Shown: one piece after another, positions 1 to 6,174 of the stretch
Position numbering within the stretch: position 1 is the first letter of the stretch
Layout of the letters: the number at the start of each line of letters is the position of its first letter
Assembly (NCBI GenBank): GCA_016220045.1
Contig: JACRIP010000220.1
Location: 1-20,597, forward strand
DNA length: 20,597 bases
DNA from: Planctomycetota bacterium
GTDB lineage: Bacteria; Planctomycetota; MHYJ01; WSZJ01; JACPWG01
Reading direction: 5' to 3'
Position numbers and translations under genes: made by a program
Notes under the pieces: model-generated
What the model was told of the DNA's origin: nothing
Databases searched by the model: none
Seen by the model: only the letters and a program-made list of their open reading frames with translations

Positions 1-444
1 CCACGCCAGCACGGCGCGGCGCACGGCAGCGGGATCTCGGACTGCGTCCGGCGGCGCGTGGGCACGAATGACCTCGACGGTCATGCCGCTCCGCTCGCCG
101 ACCTGCTGGATGATCGTCTTCCAGTCGCCGGTATAGTAGCGTGTGAGCGTCCCCACGTATACGTCCAGTCCCATCGCGGCAGCAGGCTCCCAGCAGGGTA
201 CCATCCGGTGCATCCCGGGGTAGGCTTCCGATCGGGTAGGGCTCAGTCCCACCAGGAAAACCAGGACTCGCTGCGCAGCCAGCAAGCCCGCGGCCAGTTC
301 GTCCATGCAGCCGCAGCCCTGATCCACGATGTCCATGCAATAGACCAACTGCTCGCGGGCGAGCGCCGGCGCGGCTTCCTCGTGCGCTGACGCCGCGGTG
401 AGCCGCCGCGGGGCGAGCCAGGCGATCGGGTTCTGGGAGCCCAT
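1..444 (-). CDS. Unknown protein, C-terminus cut by window edge
   Basis: An open minus-strand frame runs without a stop from an ATG at 444 to the window edge (148 codons). It is the next frame after the gene ending at 487, with a 42-nt gap, and an in-frame TAG at 487-489 bars a longer start. I do not recognise the family. Visible parts are an N-terminal stretch with a Cys-rich CMDIVDQGCGCMDEL segment, a hydrophobic patch (RVLVFLVGL), then MGLDVYVGTLTRYYTGDW. The last stretch reads like the beginning of a conserved domain, so the true start may be the internal ATG at 174. Against that, the upstream codons show the GC3>GC1>GC2 order of real coding sequence. No clear Shine-Dalgarno precedes 444; a GGGAG lies 12 nt before 174. 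Confidence 0.6.
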   Translation of the reverse strand, partial: MGSQNPIAWLAPRRLTAASAHEEAAPALAREQLVYCMDIVDQGCGCMDELAAGLLAAQRVLVFLVGLSPTRSEAYPGMHRMVPCWEPAAAMGLDVYVGTLTRYYTGDWKTIIQQVGERSGMTVEVIRAHAPPDAVRDPAAVRRAVLAW

Positions 445-486
445 CGCGCAGGGTGGACTGGCGGGCGCGACGGCAGACCGGCGTCC

Positions 487-1140
487 CTACGAACCGGGCC
501 CAACGGCAGCGAGCAGTGCACTCTCCCGAGGCCAGCGCAGCCGGTGGACGAACCCCGCAGGCGGCTCCGGCCATTCTGCGCCCAAGGCGCGGAGAAAGTC
601 CAGCATTTGCCAGATGCAGCCATACCCCGATGCGTCCTCTGGATATGCCTTTCCCCTCGTGACCACGTTGAGCGTATCCGCACCTGCGCGCACGAACTCC
701 CACGGCCTCAGGAACGCCTGGATGCGCGTCTCCGGGACGCCCCAAACCCGGGACAGTTCGGCGGCATCGCCGCGCTGCTTCGCATCATACTCGGACCCCT
801 CGTCCCAGTACTCCGGCAGCGTGCTGAACGAGTGCAGGTGTCCTGCGCCGTGATACAGGGAGTAATCCCATAGGGCACCTTCCTGAATGCGCGACTCCAG
901 CCACGGGCAGGCAAGAACCTGGCCGACGCGCAGGCAGAGCAGGTAGTCGAGTCCCGTGTACGCGGTCAGAACCAGATGCACGTCTGCACGGTGACTGACC
1001 AGGATCCGCTCGTCGCCCTCCGCCGCAGCGTTGCTCCATTCGACGGCGCCCCCGTTTTCGGTCACGACGTCGGAGAAGACCTGTCGAAAACGTGCCGCGT
1101 CAGGCCCACGGTAGAGCCGGCACGTGATCCGTTCGCTCAT
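487..1140 (-). CDS. Unknown 217-residue soluble protein
   Basis: The ATG at 1140 is preferred over one at 1164 because AAGGAGG lies 6 nt before it. The protein has no signal peptide or membrane segment. It is rich in Trp and Tyr, with recognisable blocks WDYSLYHGAGHLHSFSTLPEYW (residues about 88-109), WGVPETRIQAFLRPW and WQMLDFLRALG. This layout is like small uncharacterised proteins seen near immunity-like or SUKH-type genes, but I cannot assign a family and propose no function. It lies 52 nt after the prepilin-peptidase-like gene and 42 nt before another unknown gene, so it is probably co-transcribed with both. Codon use matches its neighbours. Confidence 0.75.
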   Translation of the reverse strand: MSERITCRLYRGPDAARFRQVFSDVVTENGGAVEWSNAAAEGDERILVSHRADVHLVLTAYTGLDYLLCLRVGQVLACPWLESRIQEGALWDYSLYHGAGHLHSFSTLPEYWDEGSEYDAKQRGDAAELSRVWGVPETRIQAFLRPWEFVRAGADTLNVVTRGKAYPEDASGYGCIWQMLDFLRALGAEWPEPPAGFVHRLRWPRESALLAAVGPGS

Positions 1141-1192
1141 TGCTGCCTCCTTCGGAGCGCCCATCCACAGCGGATCCTCTACGTCCGGTGGC

Positions 1193-1681
1193 TCAGTGAG
1201 CCGGCCTCGACTTGAGCCAGAGGTCCACCCCCATCACCATCAGAGTACCCACGGCAATTGCAGGCGAAGTTGGCATCTGCCAAGTGGGCTGGTTCTCAGC
1301 GACAGCGATCTCCCTGGGTTGCGCGCGGGGTAGCCTTCGCCGAGCGACAAGCCAGGCGACCGCCCAGGCAAGGGCGATCCAGAGCCAGAACGCGAGGCCG
1401 ATGAGTAGCGCCCGGCGCGGCCCCAACACCGCGCCGACAGACGCCAACAGCTTTGCGCAGCCGGCGCCGACCGCGTCCAGTCGGTAGACGACGAGCCCCA
1501 TGCCCAGGCCGATCGCAAGCCTGAACACATGTGCTTCCAGCGCTCCCTCGTACCACCCGAGGCCCACGCCGAGCAGCGCACCCGGAAGCGTCAGCGCATT
1601 CGGGATCTTCCCGTCGCGTACCTCGCGCAGCACCGCAGCGGTAAGCAGTGCCAAAGCCAGGCCGACCGCGAACTGCGACAT
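1193..1681 (-). CDS. Prepilin peptidase-like (A24) membrane protein, catalytic Asp residues replaced
   Basis: This 162-residue protein is hydrophobic with about four to five membrane helices. It keeps the A24 (TadV/CpaA/PilD) signature: RDGKIPNALTLPG near residues 22-35 and GAGCAKLLASVGAVLGP at 72-88. In active enzymes the first motif carries an Asp six residues before IPN, and the second is GxGD. Here those positions are Glu20 and Cys75 (codon TGC), so both aspartates of this aspartyl protease are missing. Known members cleave leader peptides of type IV prepilins at the inner membrane; this one is probably inactive. A C-terminal extension (about 115-162) ends in another hydrophobic helix. 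AGGAG lies 7-8 nt before the ATG. No pilin genes are in the window. Confidence 0.75.
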   Translation of the reverse strand: MSQFAVGLALALLTAAVLREVRDGKIPNALTLPGALLGVGLGWYEGALEAHVFRLAIGLGMGLVVYRLDAVGAGCAKLLASVGAVLGPRRALLIGLAFWLWIALAWAVAWLVARRRLPRAQPREIAVAENQPTWQMPTSPAIAVGTLMVMGVDLWLKSRPAH

Positions 1682-1731
1682 CGTCAGGACTCCTGTCCGG
1701 TTCCCCGCCTGGACCCGATCGCGCTACCGCT

Positions 1732-2835
1732 TCACGCCCGGCTGCCGCCGTCGGCACCGCCGCGGGCTTGCCGTCGCCGCTCCGCCTCGACCGCGAACTC
1801 CTCGATCCGGTGATAGTAGTCCTCGCCGCCCACCAGGCAGGTGTCCTTGTGCGTCGCGCCCTGAATCGCATGGAACCACTTGGGCTCGACCGCCGCCTCG
1901 AACAGCCGCCGGCCCAGCGCGAAGGGAATGATCTCGTCGTCCGTGCCGTGCAGCACGAGCAGTGGGTGGCCGATGCGCGCAATCTTGGAGATCGACTCGA
2001 AGCGGCCCGCCAGGAAGATCCCGGTCGGCAGCCCAGGCGTGGCGTGCCGCGCGACGTCGACCAGCGACGTCAGGGTCGCCTCCAGCACCAACCCGAGCGC
2101 CTTGCGGCGCAGCGCCAGCTCCACCGCCACCGCCCCGCCCAGCGATTGACCGAAGATCAGGATCCGCTCCGCCGGAATCTTTTTTTCGGCGACCAGCCAG
2201 TCGAAGGCGGCCTCGGCGTCGGCGTAGAGGCCCTCGTCGCTCGGCCGCCCCGCGGACTTGCCGTAGCCGCGATAGTCGAAGAGGAAGACGTCCCAGCCGC
2301 GCCGGCAGAGAAGCTGCAGATGCTCGAAACGGTAGCCGATGTTGCCGGTGTTGCCGTGGCACCAGAGCAGCGTCCAGGGCGCGGCGGGCGCGCGGACATG
2401 CCAGCCGTGCAGGCGGGTGCCGTCGCGGGAGGCGAAATTCGCCTCCTCGACCGGCAGCGCGAGCTCCTGGGTGTTCCAGCAGCCGTCCGGGTAGCGCGTG
2501 GGGTGGAAGACGGCGAGGGCGTCGAACCAGCGGCGCAGGAAGGCGGGGAGATAGGGTGAGCGCCGGAGGGGGGGGGGCGAGGAGGGCGAGGGAGATGGGG
2601 CCGCGGGAGGCGAGGGCAGCGCGGGCAAGCCCTCTCCCCGGCCCTCCCCCGCTCCCCCTTCGCGCTGCGCGCTTCGGGCGACAGGTGCGGCGGGGGAGGG
2701 GGACGGTGCGGGTGCGGGAGCGGTGGGTGGTGCGGGCGTGCCCCCACCCCGGTCCTCCGCCGCTGCGGTGCGGGAGGGGGACGCTGCGGGCGCGGCGGGC
2801 GTGGGCGGGATGCGTGCGGGCGTCGGCGCCGTCAC
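1732..2835 (-). CDS. Alpha/beta hydrolase with long Pro-rich N-terminus
   Basis: The catalytic domain spans about residues 95-355 and resembles ABHD17/YfhR-type serine hydrolases. The oxyanion motif is HGNTGN (160-165), the nucleophile elbow GQSLGG (Ser231), the acid HGTDD (Asp300) and the base GATH (His329), so the triad is complete. The substrate cannot be deduced. Residues 1-92 are a low-complexity Pro/Ala/Ser region encoded by repeat-like DNA, including a run of ten C on the coding strand. The GTG start at 2835 overlaps the stop of the winged-helix gene by 4 nt (GTGA), implying translational coupling. No ATG, GTG or TTG was found between the C-run and the catalytic domain, so translation must cross the run. 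An unannotated internal start seems unlikely. Confidence 0.85.
   Translation of the reverse strand: MTAPTPARIPPTPAAPAASPSRTAAAEDRGGGTPAPPTAPAPAPSPSPAAPVARSAQREGGAGEGRGEGLPALPSPPAAPSPSPSSPPPLRRSPYLPAFLRRWFDALAVFHPTRYPDGCWNTQELALPVEEANFASRDGTRLHGWHVRAPAAPWTLLWCHGNTGNIGYRFEHLQLLCRRGWDVFLFDYRGYGKSAGRPSDEGLYADAEAAFDWLVAEKKIPAERILIFGQSLGGAVAVELALRRKALGLVLEATLTSLVDVARHATPGLPTGIFLAGRFESISKIARIGHPLLVLHGTDDEIIPFALGRRLFEAAVEPKWFHAIQGATHKDTCLVGGEDYYHRIEEFAVEAERRRQARGGADGGSRA
2568..2577. repeat. Run of ten G inside the hydrolase gene
   Basis: Ten consecutive G on the plus strand are read as CCC CCC CCC C on the coding strand (Pro-Pro-Pro-Leu, residues about 87-90 of the hydrolase). A one-base change would shift the frame before the catalytic domain. 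Such a tract is a slipped-strand hotspot and also a common sequencing-error site. Confidence 0.85.
2642..2700. repeat. 11-bp inverted repeat inside the hydrolase Pro-rich region
   Basis: CCCTCCCCCGC (2642-2652) is matched by GCGGGGGAGGG (2690-2700) around a 37-nt centre. It resembles dispersed C-rich/G-rich palindromic elements usually found between genes, here kept in frame within the low-complexity N-terminal coding region. Confidence 0.6.
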
Positions 2836-3563
2836 CGCGACCGCCGCTGTGCCGTGAGCAGCAGCCCCCGCTGCGGGTGGTCGATGCCGCCCGTGCGGTC
2901 CGCGTCCGGAACCCCGGGCGCCGCGGCGACAAGCTCGAACTCGCCCGCGCGCTCCATCTCCAGCAGATAGCGGTCGAACTCGGCGGCGGAGTACCGATCC
3001 GCCAGCGCCCGGCGCAGCGCGGGGATCGCCACCCGCACGAGCCGCCCTTCCGCCGCCAGCTCGTCATAGGTCGCGCCGCACTTCGCGCGAAAGCCCGCGA
3101 ACGCCAGCTCCGGGCGGGACTCGATCGGGCCGGCGGCGACCGCGCCCACGCCCCCGCCGCCCGCGCCGGCCCGGCGCCGCAGCTCCGCCACTTCCGCGCG
3201 CACCGCGGCCCGGTCGGTCTCCAGGTGGACGATCCGGCGCTCCAGGTCTTCACCGGAGAGCGGTGCCGCCGCGCCGCCGCCGGCCGCGCCCCCGCCGCCC
3301 GGTGCGCCGCCCGCGGCCGGAGGACGGGGCGCCAGCATCCGCGACGTGATCCGCTCCTTGAAGATCTCGATCTTCACCGCGCGCGCGCGCGCCGAGGGCT
3401 CGTGAATGCGCAGCTTGCCCTCGCGCCCGAGCTCGAGCACCAGATGCTCCACCTCGTCCTGCGCCATCTCCAGGCTCTTCGCGAGATCGGCGTAGGTGCG
3501 GGGATTCTTGCTGCGGCGCAATGAATCCAGGATGCGCTCCTTCGGGGTGGACGGTTCGGACAT
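2832..3563 (-). CDS. Winged-helix protein with Gly-rich linker and coiled coil
   Basis: The ATG at 3563 is chosen over 3593 because GAGGAG lies about 7 nt upstream. The protein has 243 residues. Residues 4-60 look like a winged-helix DNA-binding domain (RTYADLAKSLEMAQDEVEHLV followed by GREGKLRIHEP). Residues 78-104 form an Ala/Gly/Pro linker, 104-131 a heptad-like helix (LERRIVHLETDRAAVRAEVAEL), and 136-150 a second Gly-rich linker. Residues 175-235 (IPALRRALADRYSAAEFDRYLLEMERAGEFEL) look like a second winged-helix-type module. A regulatory role is plausible, but no target is visible. Its stop overlaps the hydrolase GTG by 4 nt, so the two are probably made together. Confidence 0.75.
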   Translation of the reverse strand: MSEPSTPKERILDSLRRSKNPRTYADLAKSLEMAQDEVEHLVLELGREGKLRIHEPSARARAVKIEIFKERITSRMLAPRPPAAGGAPGGGGAAGGGAAAPLSGEDLERRIVHLETDRAAVRAEVAELRRRAGAGGGGVGAVAAGPIESRPELAFAGFRAKCGATYDELAAEGRLVRVAIPALRRALADRYSAAEFDRYLLEMERAGEFELVAAAPGVPDADRTGGIDHPQRGLLLTAQRRSR

Positions 3564-3627
3564 GGTCCGCTCCTCTCCGCGCCGATGCGACACAACATTG
3601 ACGGGCTGGACGTCGAAGACGACAATG

Positions 3628-4107
3628 TCAGCCGAGCAGGCGCCGCACGTCCTTCGGGGTGAGCCGGGTGTGCACCTCGCGGTTCACCGCCAGGGCCGGT
3701 CCCTCTTCGCACACGTCGAGGCACTCCGCGCACTCGAGCCGAAACCGGCCGTCCTTCGTGGAGTCACCCGGCGAACACCCGAGAACCTCCTTGGCCGTAT
3801 CGAGGATGCGCCGCCCGTCGGCCCGATGGCAGGAGGCCCCGCGACAGACGGTGATCACGCAGGTCCGCGGCGACAGCGCGCCCGCGCCGTCCACGATCGG
3901 CACGCGCGCCGCATACGCGCGCATGCGCACTTCGTCGGGCGCGACCCGGCAGAGCTGCGCGAGCTCGGTGACCGCGCCCCCCGGCAGGCAGGCAAACCGG
4001 TCGCGCACCTCGACCAGGATCTCGTCGAGCGTCCGCCGCTTGCGGCCGGTGCGGTAGAAGACGTCGAAGAGCGACGTGCCCTGCGCCGTGATCTTGCGTA
4101 AATCCAT
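3628..4107 (-). CDS. Stand-alone NuoE-like [2Fe-2S] thioredoxin-fold protein
   Basis: The protein has 159 residues from the ATG at 4107. It has the two parts of the complex I 24-kDa (NuoE) family: a helical N-domain (LDEILVEVRDRFACLPGGAVTELAQLCRVAPDEV) and a thioredoxin-like ferredoxin domain. Counting from the ATG at 4107, the cluster ligands are Cys88 and Cys93 (CRGASC, C-x4-C), then Cys129 and Cys133 (CLDVC, C-x3-C). Family members carry electrons between NADH modules and partner subunits of complex I, hydrogenases or formate dehydrogenases. No NuoF or other partner is encoded here. The ATG at 4119 is rejected because it lies in the -10 box (TATGCT). With that promoter the message would begin almost at 4107 and be leaderless. 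It is the first gene of the minus-strand run. Confidence 0.8.
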   Translation of the reverse strand: MDLRKITAQGTSLFDVFYRTGRKRRTLDEILVEVRDRFACLPGGAVTELAQLCRVAPDEVRMRAYAARVPIVDGAGALSPRTCVITVCRGASCHRADGRRILDTAKEVLGCSPGDSTKDGRFRLECAECLDVCEEGPALAVNREVHTRLTPKDVRRLLG

Positions 4108-4114
4108 GGGGCAC

Positions 4115-4144
4115 AGCATACCCGGAAGGACCGCGGCGCGTCAA
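4115..4144 (-). promoter_or_regulatory. Predicted sigma70-type promoter giving a leaderless message
   Basis: TTGACG (4144-4139) and TATGCT (4120-4115) are separated by 18 nt. Seven nucleotides separate the -10 from the ATG at 4107, so transcription should start at or next to the start codon. No Shine-Dalgarno is present. Confidence 0.65.
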
Positions 4145-4200
4145 GCCAAGGCCGGGCGGCGAGGGGATAGCTACTGGACAGCTTCCTGCCGGCGGATCCT

Positions 4201-4263
4201 GTTCCCGTCGGGGAACTGACCCTGGCCGGCGACGTTTGGGCGTTTTGCGTTTGGGCGTTTGGG
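4201..4263. repeat. Short hairpin and tandem CGTTTGGG repeats
   Basis: GTTCCC and GGGAAC form a 6-bp stem with a 4-nt loop at 4201-4216. At 4233-4263 the octamer CGTTTGGG occurs three times with one 7-nt variant. They lie between divergent genes. They could be regulatory or simple-sequence drift; no protein is encoded. Confidence 0.5.
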
Positions 4264-4344
4264 TCTGTTGAACCCGCGGACAAGGCTCCAGCCCTCACCC
4301 TGGCCCCCGATCCCCGGCTCGTTGGGTTTCAAGCAGCGCCCGAG

Positions 4345-4432
4345 TTGGGTGATTGGGTGATTGAAAGGCCGAGAGAAGATCGTGCCGGGCGTCGTAATCA
4401 CCCAATCGCCCGATCACTCAATCACCCAATCG
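4345..4432. repeat. Inverted clusters of GATTGGGT-type octamers
   Basis: Two TTGGGTGA units at 4345-4363 are mirrored by three related CAATCACC/CGATCACT units at 4396-4432. The best arms are GATTGGGTGATTG (4351-4363) and CAATCACCCAATC (4419-4431), 13 bp perfect. The second cluster ends 11 nt before the GGAGG of the M20 gene, so it would lie in its leader. The segment 4145-4453 otherwise shows no gene. Confidence 0.65.
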
Positions 4433-4453
4433 AGTTGCCACCGGAGGTCCATG

Positions 4454-5707
4454 ATGACTGAGCCGCTCAATGCCGCCGCCGCCGCGGACCCGCTTGCCGG
4501 GCCCGCCCTGGCCGCGCTCGCCGCGAGCCTGGCGCCCGAAATCACCGCGCTGCGCCGCGACCTCCACGCCCACCCCGAGATCCGCTACCAGGAGGAGCGC
4601 ACCGGCGAGGCCGTCGCCCGCCAGCTCGCGGCCGCCGGCCTGGAGGTGCGCCGCGGCCTGGCCCAGACCGGCCTCCTCGGCGTGCTCCACGGCGCGCGCC
4701 CCGGCGGTCGCTGCGTCGCCCTCCGTGCCGACCTCGACGCCCTCCCCATCACCGAAGAGACCGGCCTCCCTTACGCCTCCACCCGCCCCGGCGCCATGCA
4801 CGCCTGCGGCCACGACGGCCACACCGCCACCCTCGTCGGCGTCGCCCGCCTCCTCGCCGCCCTGCGCGACCGCTTCGCCGGCACCGTCAAATTCCTCTTC
4901 CAGCCCGCCGAAGAGGGCGGCCACGGCGGCCTGCGCATGTGCGAGGCCGGCGTCCTCGCCGACCCGCCCGTCGACGCCATCTTCGCCCTCCACTCCTGGC
5001 CCTTCCTGCCCGCCGGCTCGATCGGCGTCCGCTACGGCCCGATGATGGCCGGCACCGATACCTTCGCCGTCGACGTCATCGGCCAGGGCGGCCACGCCGC
5101 CTACCCCCACCGCTGCGTCGACCCCATCCTCATCGCCTGCCGCATCGTCGACGCCCTCCAGTCCATCGTCAGCCGCGAGGTCGGACCGGCCGATTCTGCG
5201 GTTATTACCGTAGGCAAGATCGCGGGCGGGACGGCGGTCAACATCATTCCCAACCGCGCCCGCCTGGAGGGCACGCTGCGCTCGTTGCGCGAGCCGACGC
5301 GGCAGGCGGCGCTGGCGTCGATCCGGCGCATCGCCGAAGGAGTGGCGACGGCCCACCGCGGCCGCGCCGAGGTCGTGGTCACGCCCGGCTACCCGCCGAC
5401 GGTCAATCACGACGCCGCCACCGAGCTCGTGCGCGCCGCCGCCGTCGCGACCGTCGGCCCCGAGCGCGTCAGCGTGCTCGACGAGCCCTCGATGGGCGGC
5501 GAAGACTTCGCCTACTACCTCGAACGCGTCCCCGGCTGCATGTTCCGCCTCGGCGTCGCCCGCGGACCGATCGACCACGAGCCGACCCTCCACACCACCC
5601 GCTTCGATTTCAATGACGCCGCGCTCGAGCCCGGGATGCGCGTCCTCGCCGCCAGCGCTTTGCGGATGCTGGCCGACGGGCTGCCCGACCCGAAAAAAAA
5701 ATTCTGA
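4454..5707 (+). CDS. M20 family amidohydrolase (N-acyl-amino-acid / hippurate hydrolase type)
   Basis: The protein has 417 residues, the usual length for M20D aminoacylase-like enzymes that hydrolyse N-acyl amino acids or related amides in the cytoplasm. Metal-site motifs are MHACGHDGH (Cys118, His120), PAEEGGHGG (Glu153, Glu154, His157), ALHSW (His180) and a late LHTTRFDFND (His380). The dimerisation/lid region is about 195-310 (GQGGHAAYPHRCVDP), and MGGEDFAYY (347-355) is the typical C-terminal motif. GGAGG ends 6 nt before the ATG at 4454; the ATG at 4451 would be too close. The exact substrate is not deducible. Third codon positions are almost all C in the first 700 nt, turn to G/T-richer at about 5200-5350, then return to C. 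Confidence 0.92.
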   Translation: MTEPLNAAAAADPLAGPALAALAASLAPEITALRRDLHAHPEIRYQEERTGEAVARQLAAAGLEVRRGLAQTGLLGVLHGARPGGRCVALRADLDALPITEETGLPYASTRPGAMHACGHDGHTATLVGVARLLAALRDRFAGTVKFLFQPAEEGGHGGLRMCEAGVLADPPVDAIFALHSWPFLPAGSIGVRYGPMMAGTDTFAVDVIGQGGHAAYPHRCVDPILIACRIVDALQSIVSREVGPADSAVITVGKIAGGTAVNIIPNRARLEGTLRSLREPTRQAALASIRRIAEGVATAHRGRAEVVVTPGYPPTVNHDAATELVRAAAVATVGPERVSVLDEPSMGGEDFAYYLERVPGCMFRLGVARGPIDHEPTLHTTRFDFNDAALEPGMRVLAASALRMLADGLPDPKKKF

Positions 5708-5740
5708 AGTTTTTTTTGGCGCGCGCGCGCGCAAGGCGCC
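5693..5740. repeat. A9/T8 inverted pair spanning a stop codon plus GC-alternating tract
   Basis: Nine A (5693-5701) and eight T (5710-5717) flank TTCTGAAG, which contains the M20 stop. A GGCGC...GCGCC hairpin with alternating GC follows directly (5718-5740). The order (T-run before the GC hairpin) is not that of a standard intrinsic terminator. Transcript-end processing or pausing is possible. Confidence 0.55.
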
Positions 5741-5857
5741 TCAAGGGTCGGCGGGCAGCGGGGGCGGGCGCGAGGGCCGCGCACGCATCCGACATTCGCC
5801 CGCGAAGGGCGCGAAATCGCGCCTCTTCGGCCACCCCCCGGGCGGGCGGATCCGCGA

Positions 5858-5886
5858 TTGACAGGCGGCGACGGGTCCGGTAAAGT
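5858..5886 (+). promoter_or_regulatory. Strong sigma70-type promoter upstream of nrdJ
   Basis: A perfect -35 box TTGACA (5858-5863), a 17-nt spacer and TAAAGT (5881-5886) lie about 290 nt before the nrdJ start. It is one of the best promoter matches I found in the window. Confidence 0.75.
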
Positions 5887-6174
5887 GCCGCGCATCGACC
5901 CCCAGGGATGGTAGAGCAAAGGGGGAGGGACACCACGGACAGGGAGGGGACCTGTGGAGGGCCGTTGACCCGGCCGCTGCGTTCGCCGGGTCGGCGGGAG
6001 CGTTTCGCCGCCGCCGCGCGGCGCCGGCTGCCGTGCCGCTCTCGGCCGGCCCCCCGCCCCGGGGTTTAGGGGATTCACCCGATGTTTCCGGAACCGGCCG
6101 CGCGTCCCGCCGCCGCCGACGCCTCCGGGTTCCGTGCGAGTTTTATCGGACCATTGACATTTGGGAGTTGGCGT
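5887..6174 (+). promoter_or_regulatory. Long nrdJ leader with an 8-bp hairpin and a possible short upstream ORF
   Basis: The predicted leader is about 280 nt. GACCCGGC (5967-5974) pairs perfectly with GCCGGGTC (5985-5992) around a 10-nt loop. ACAGG and CCTGT near 5938-5956 can form a smaller stem. A 53-codon frame (ATG 5908, TAG ending 6069) lies in it, but lacks a good ribosome site and looks compositional. I looked for a cobalamin-riboswitch B12 box and an NrdR palindrome and saw neither. The region 5741-5857 before the promoter holds no feature I can support. Confidence 0.45.

Noticed and set aside
4233..4432. Short-repeat clusters as a CRISPR array
   Set aside because: Units are 8 nt without regular unique spacers and no cas genes are present.
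6082..6174. ATG at 6082 as nrdJ start
   Set aside because: No ribosome site and low-complexity residues; GTG 6175 has GGGAG 7 nt upstream.
5887..6174. Cobalamin riboswitch before nrdJ
   Set aside because: No B12-box sequence could be found by eye.
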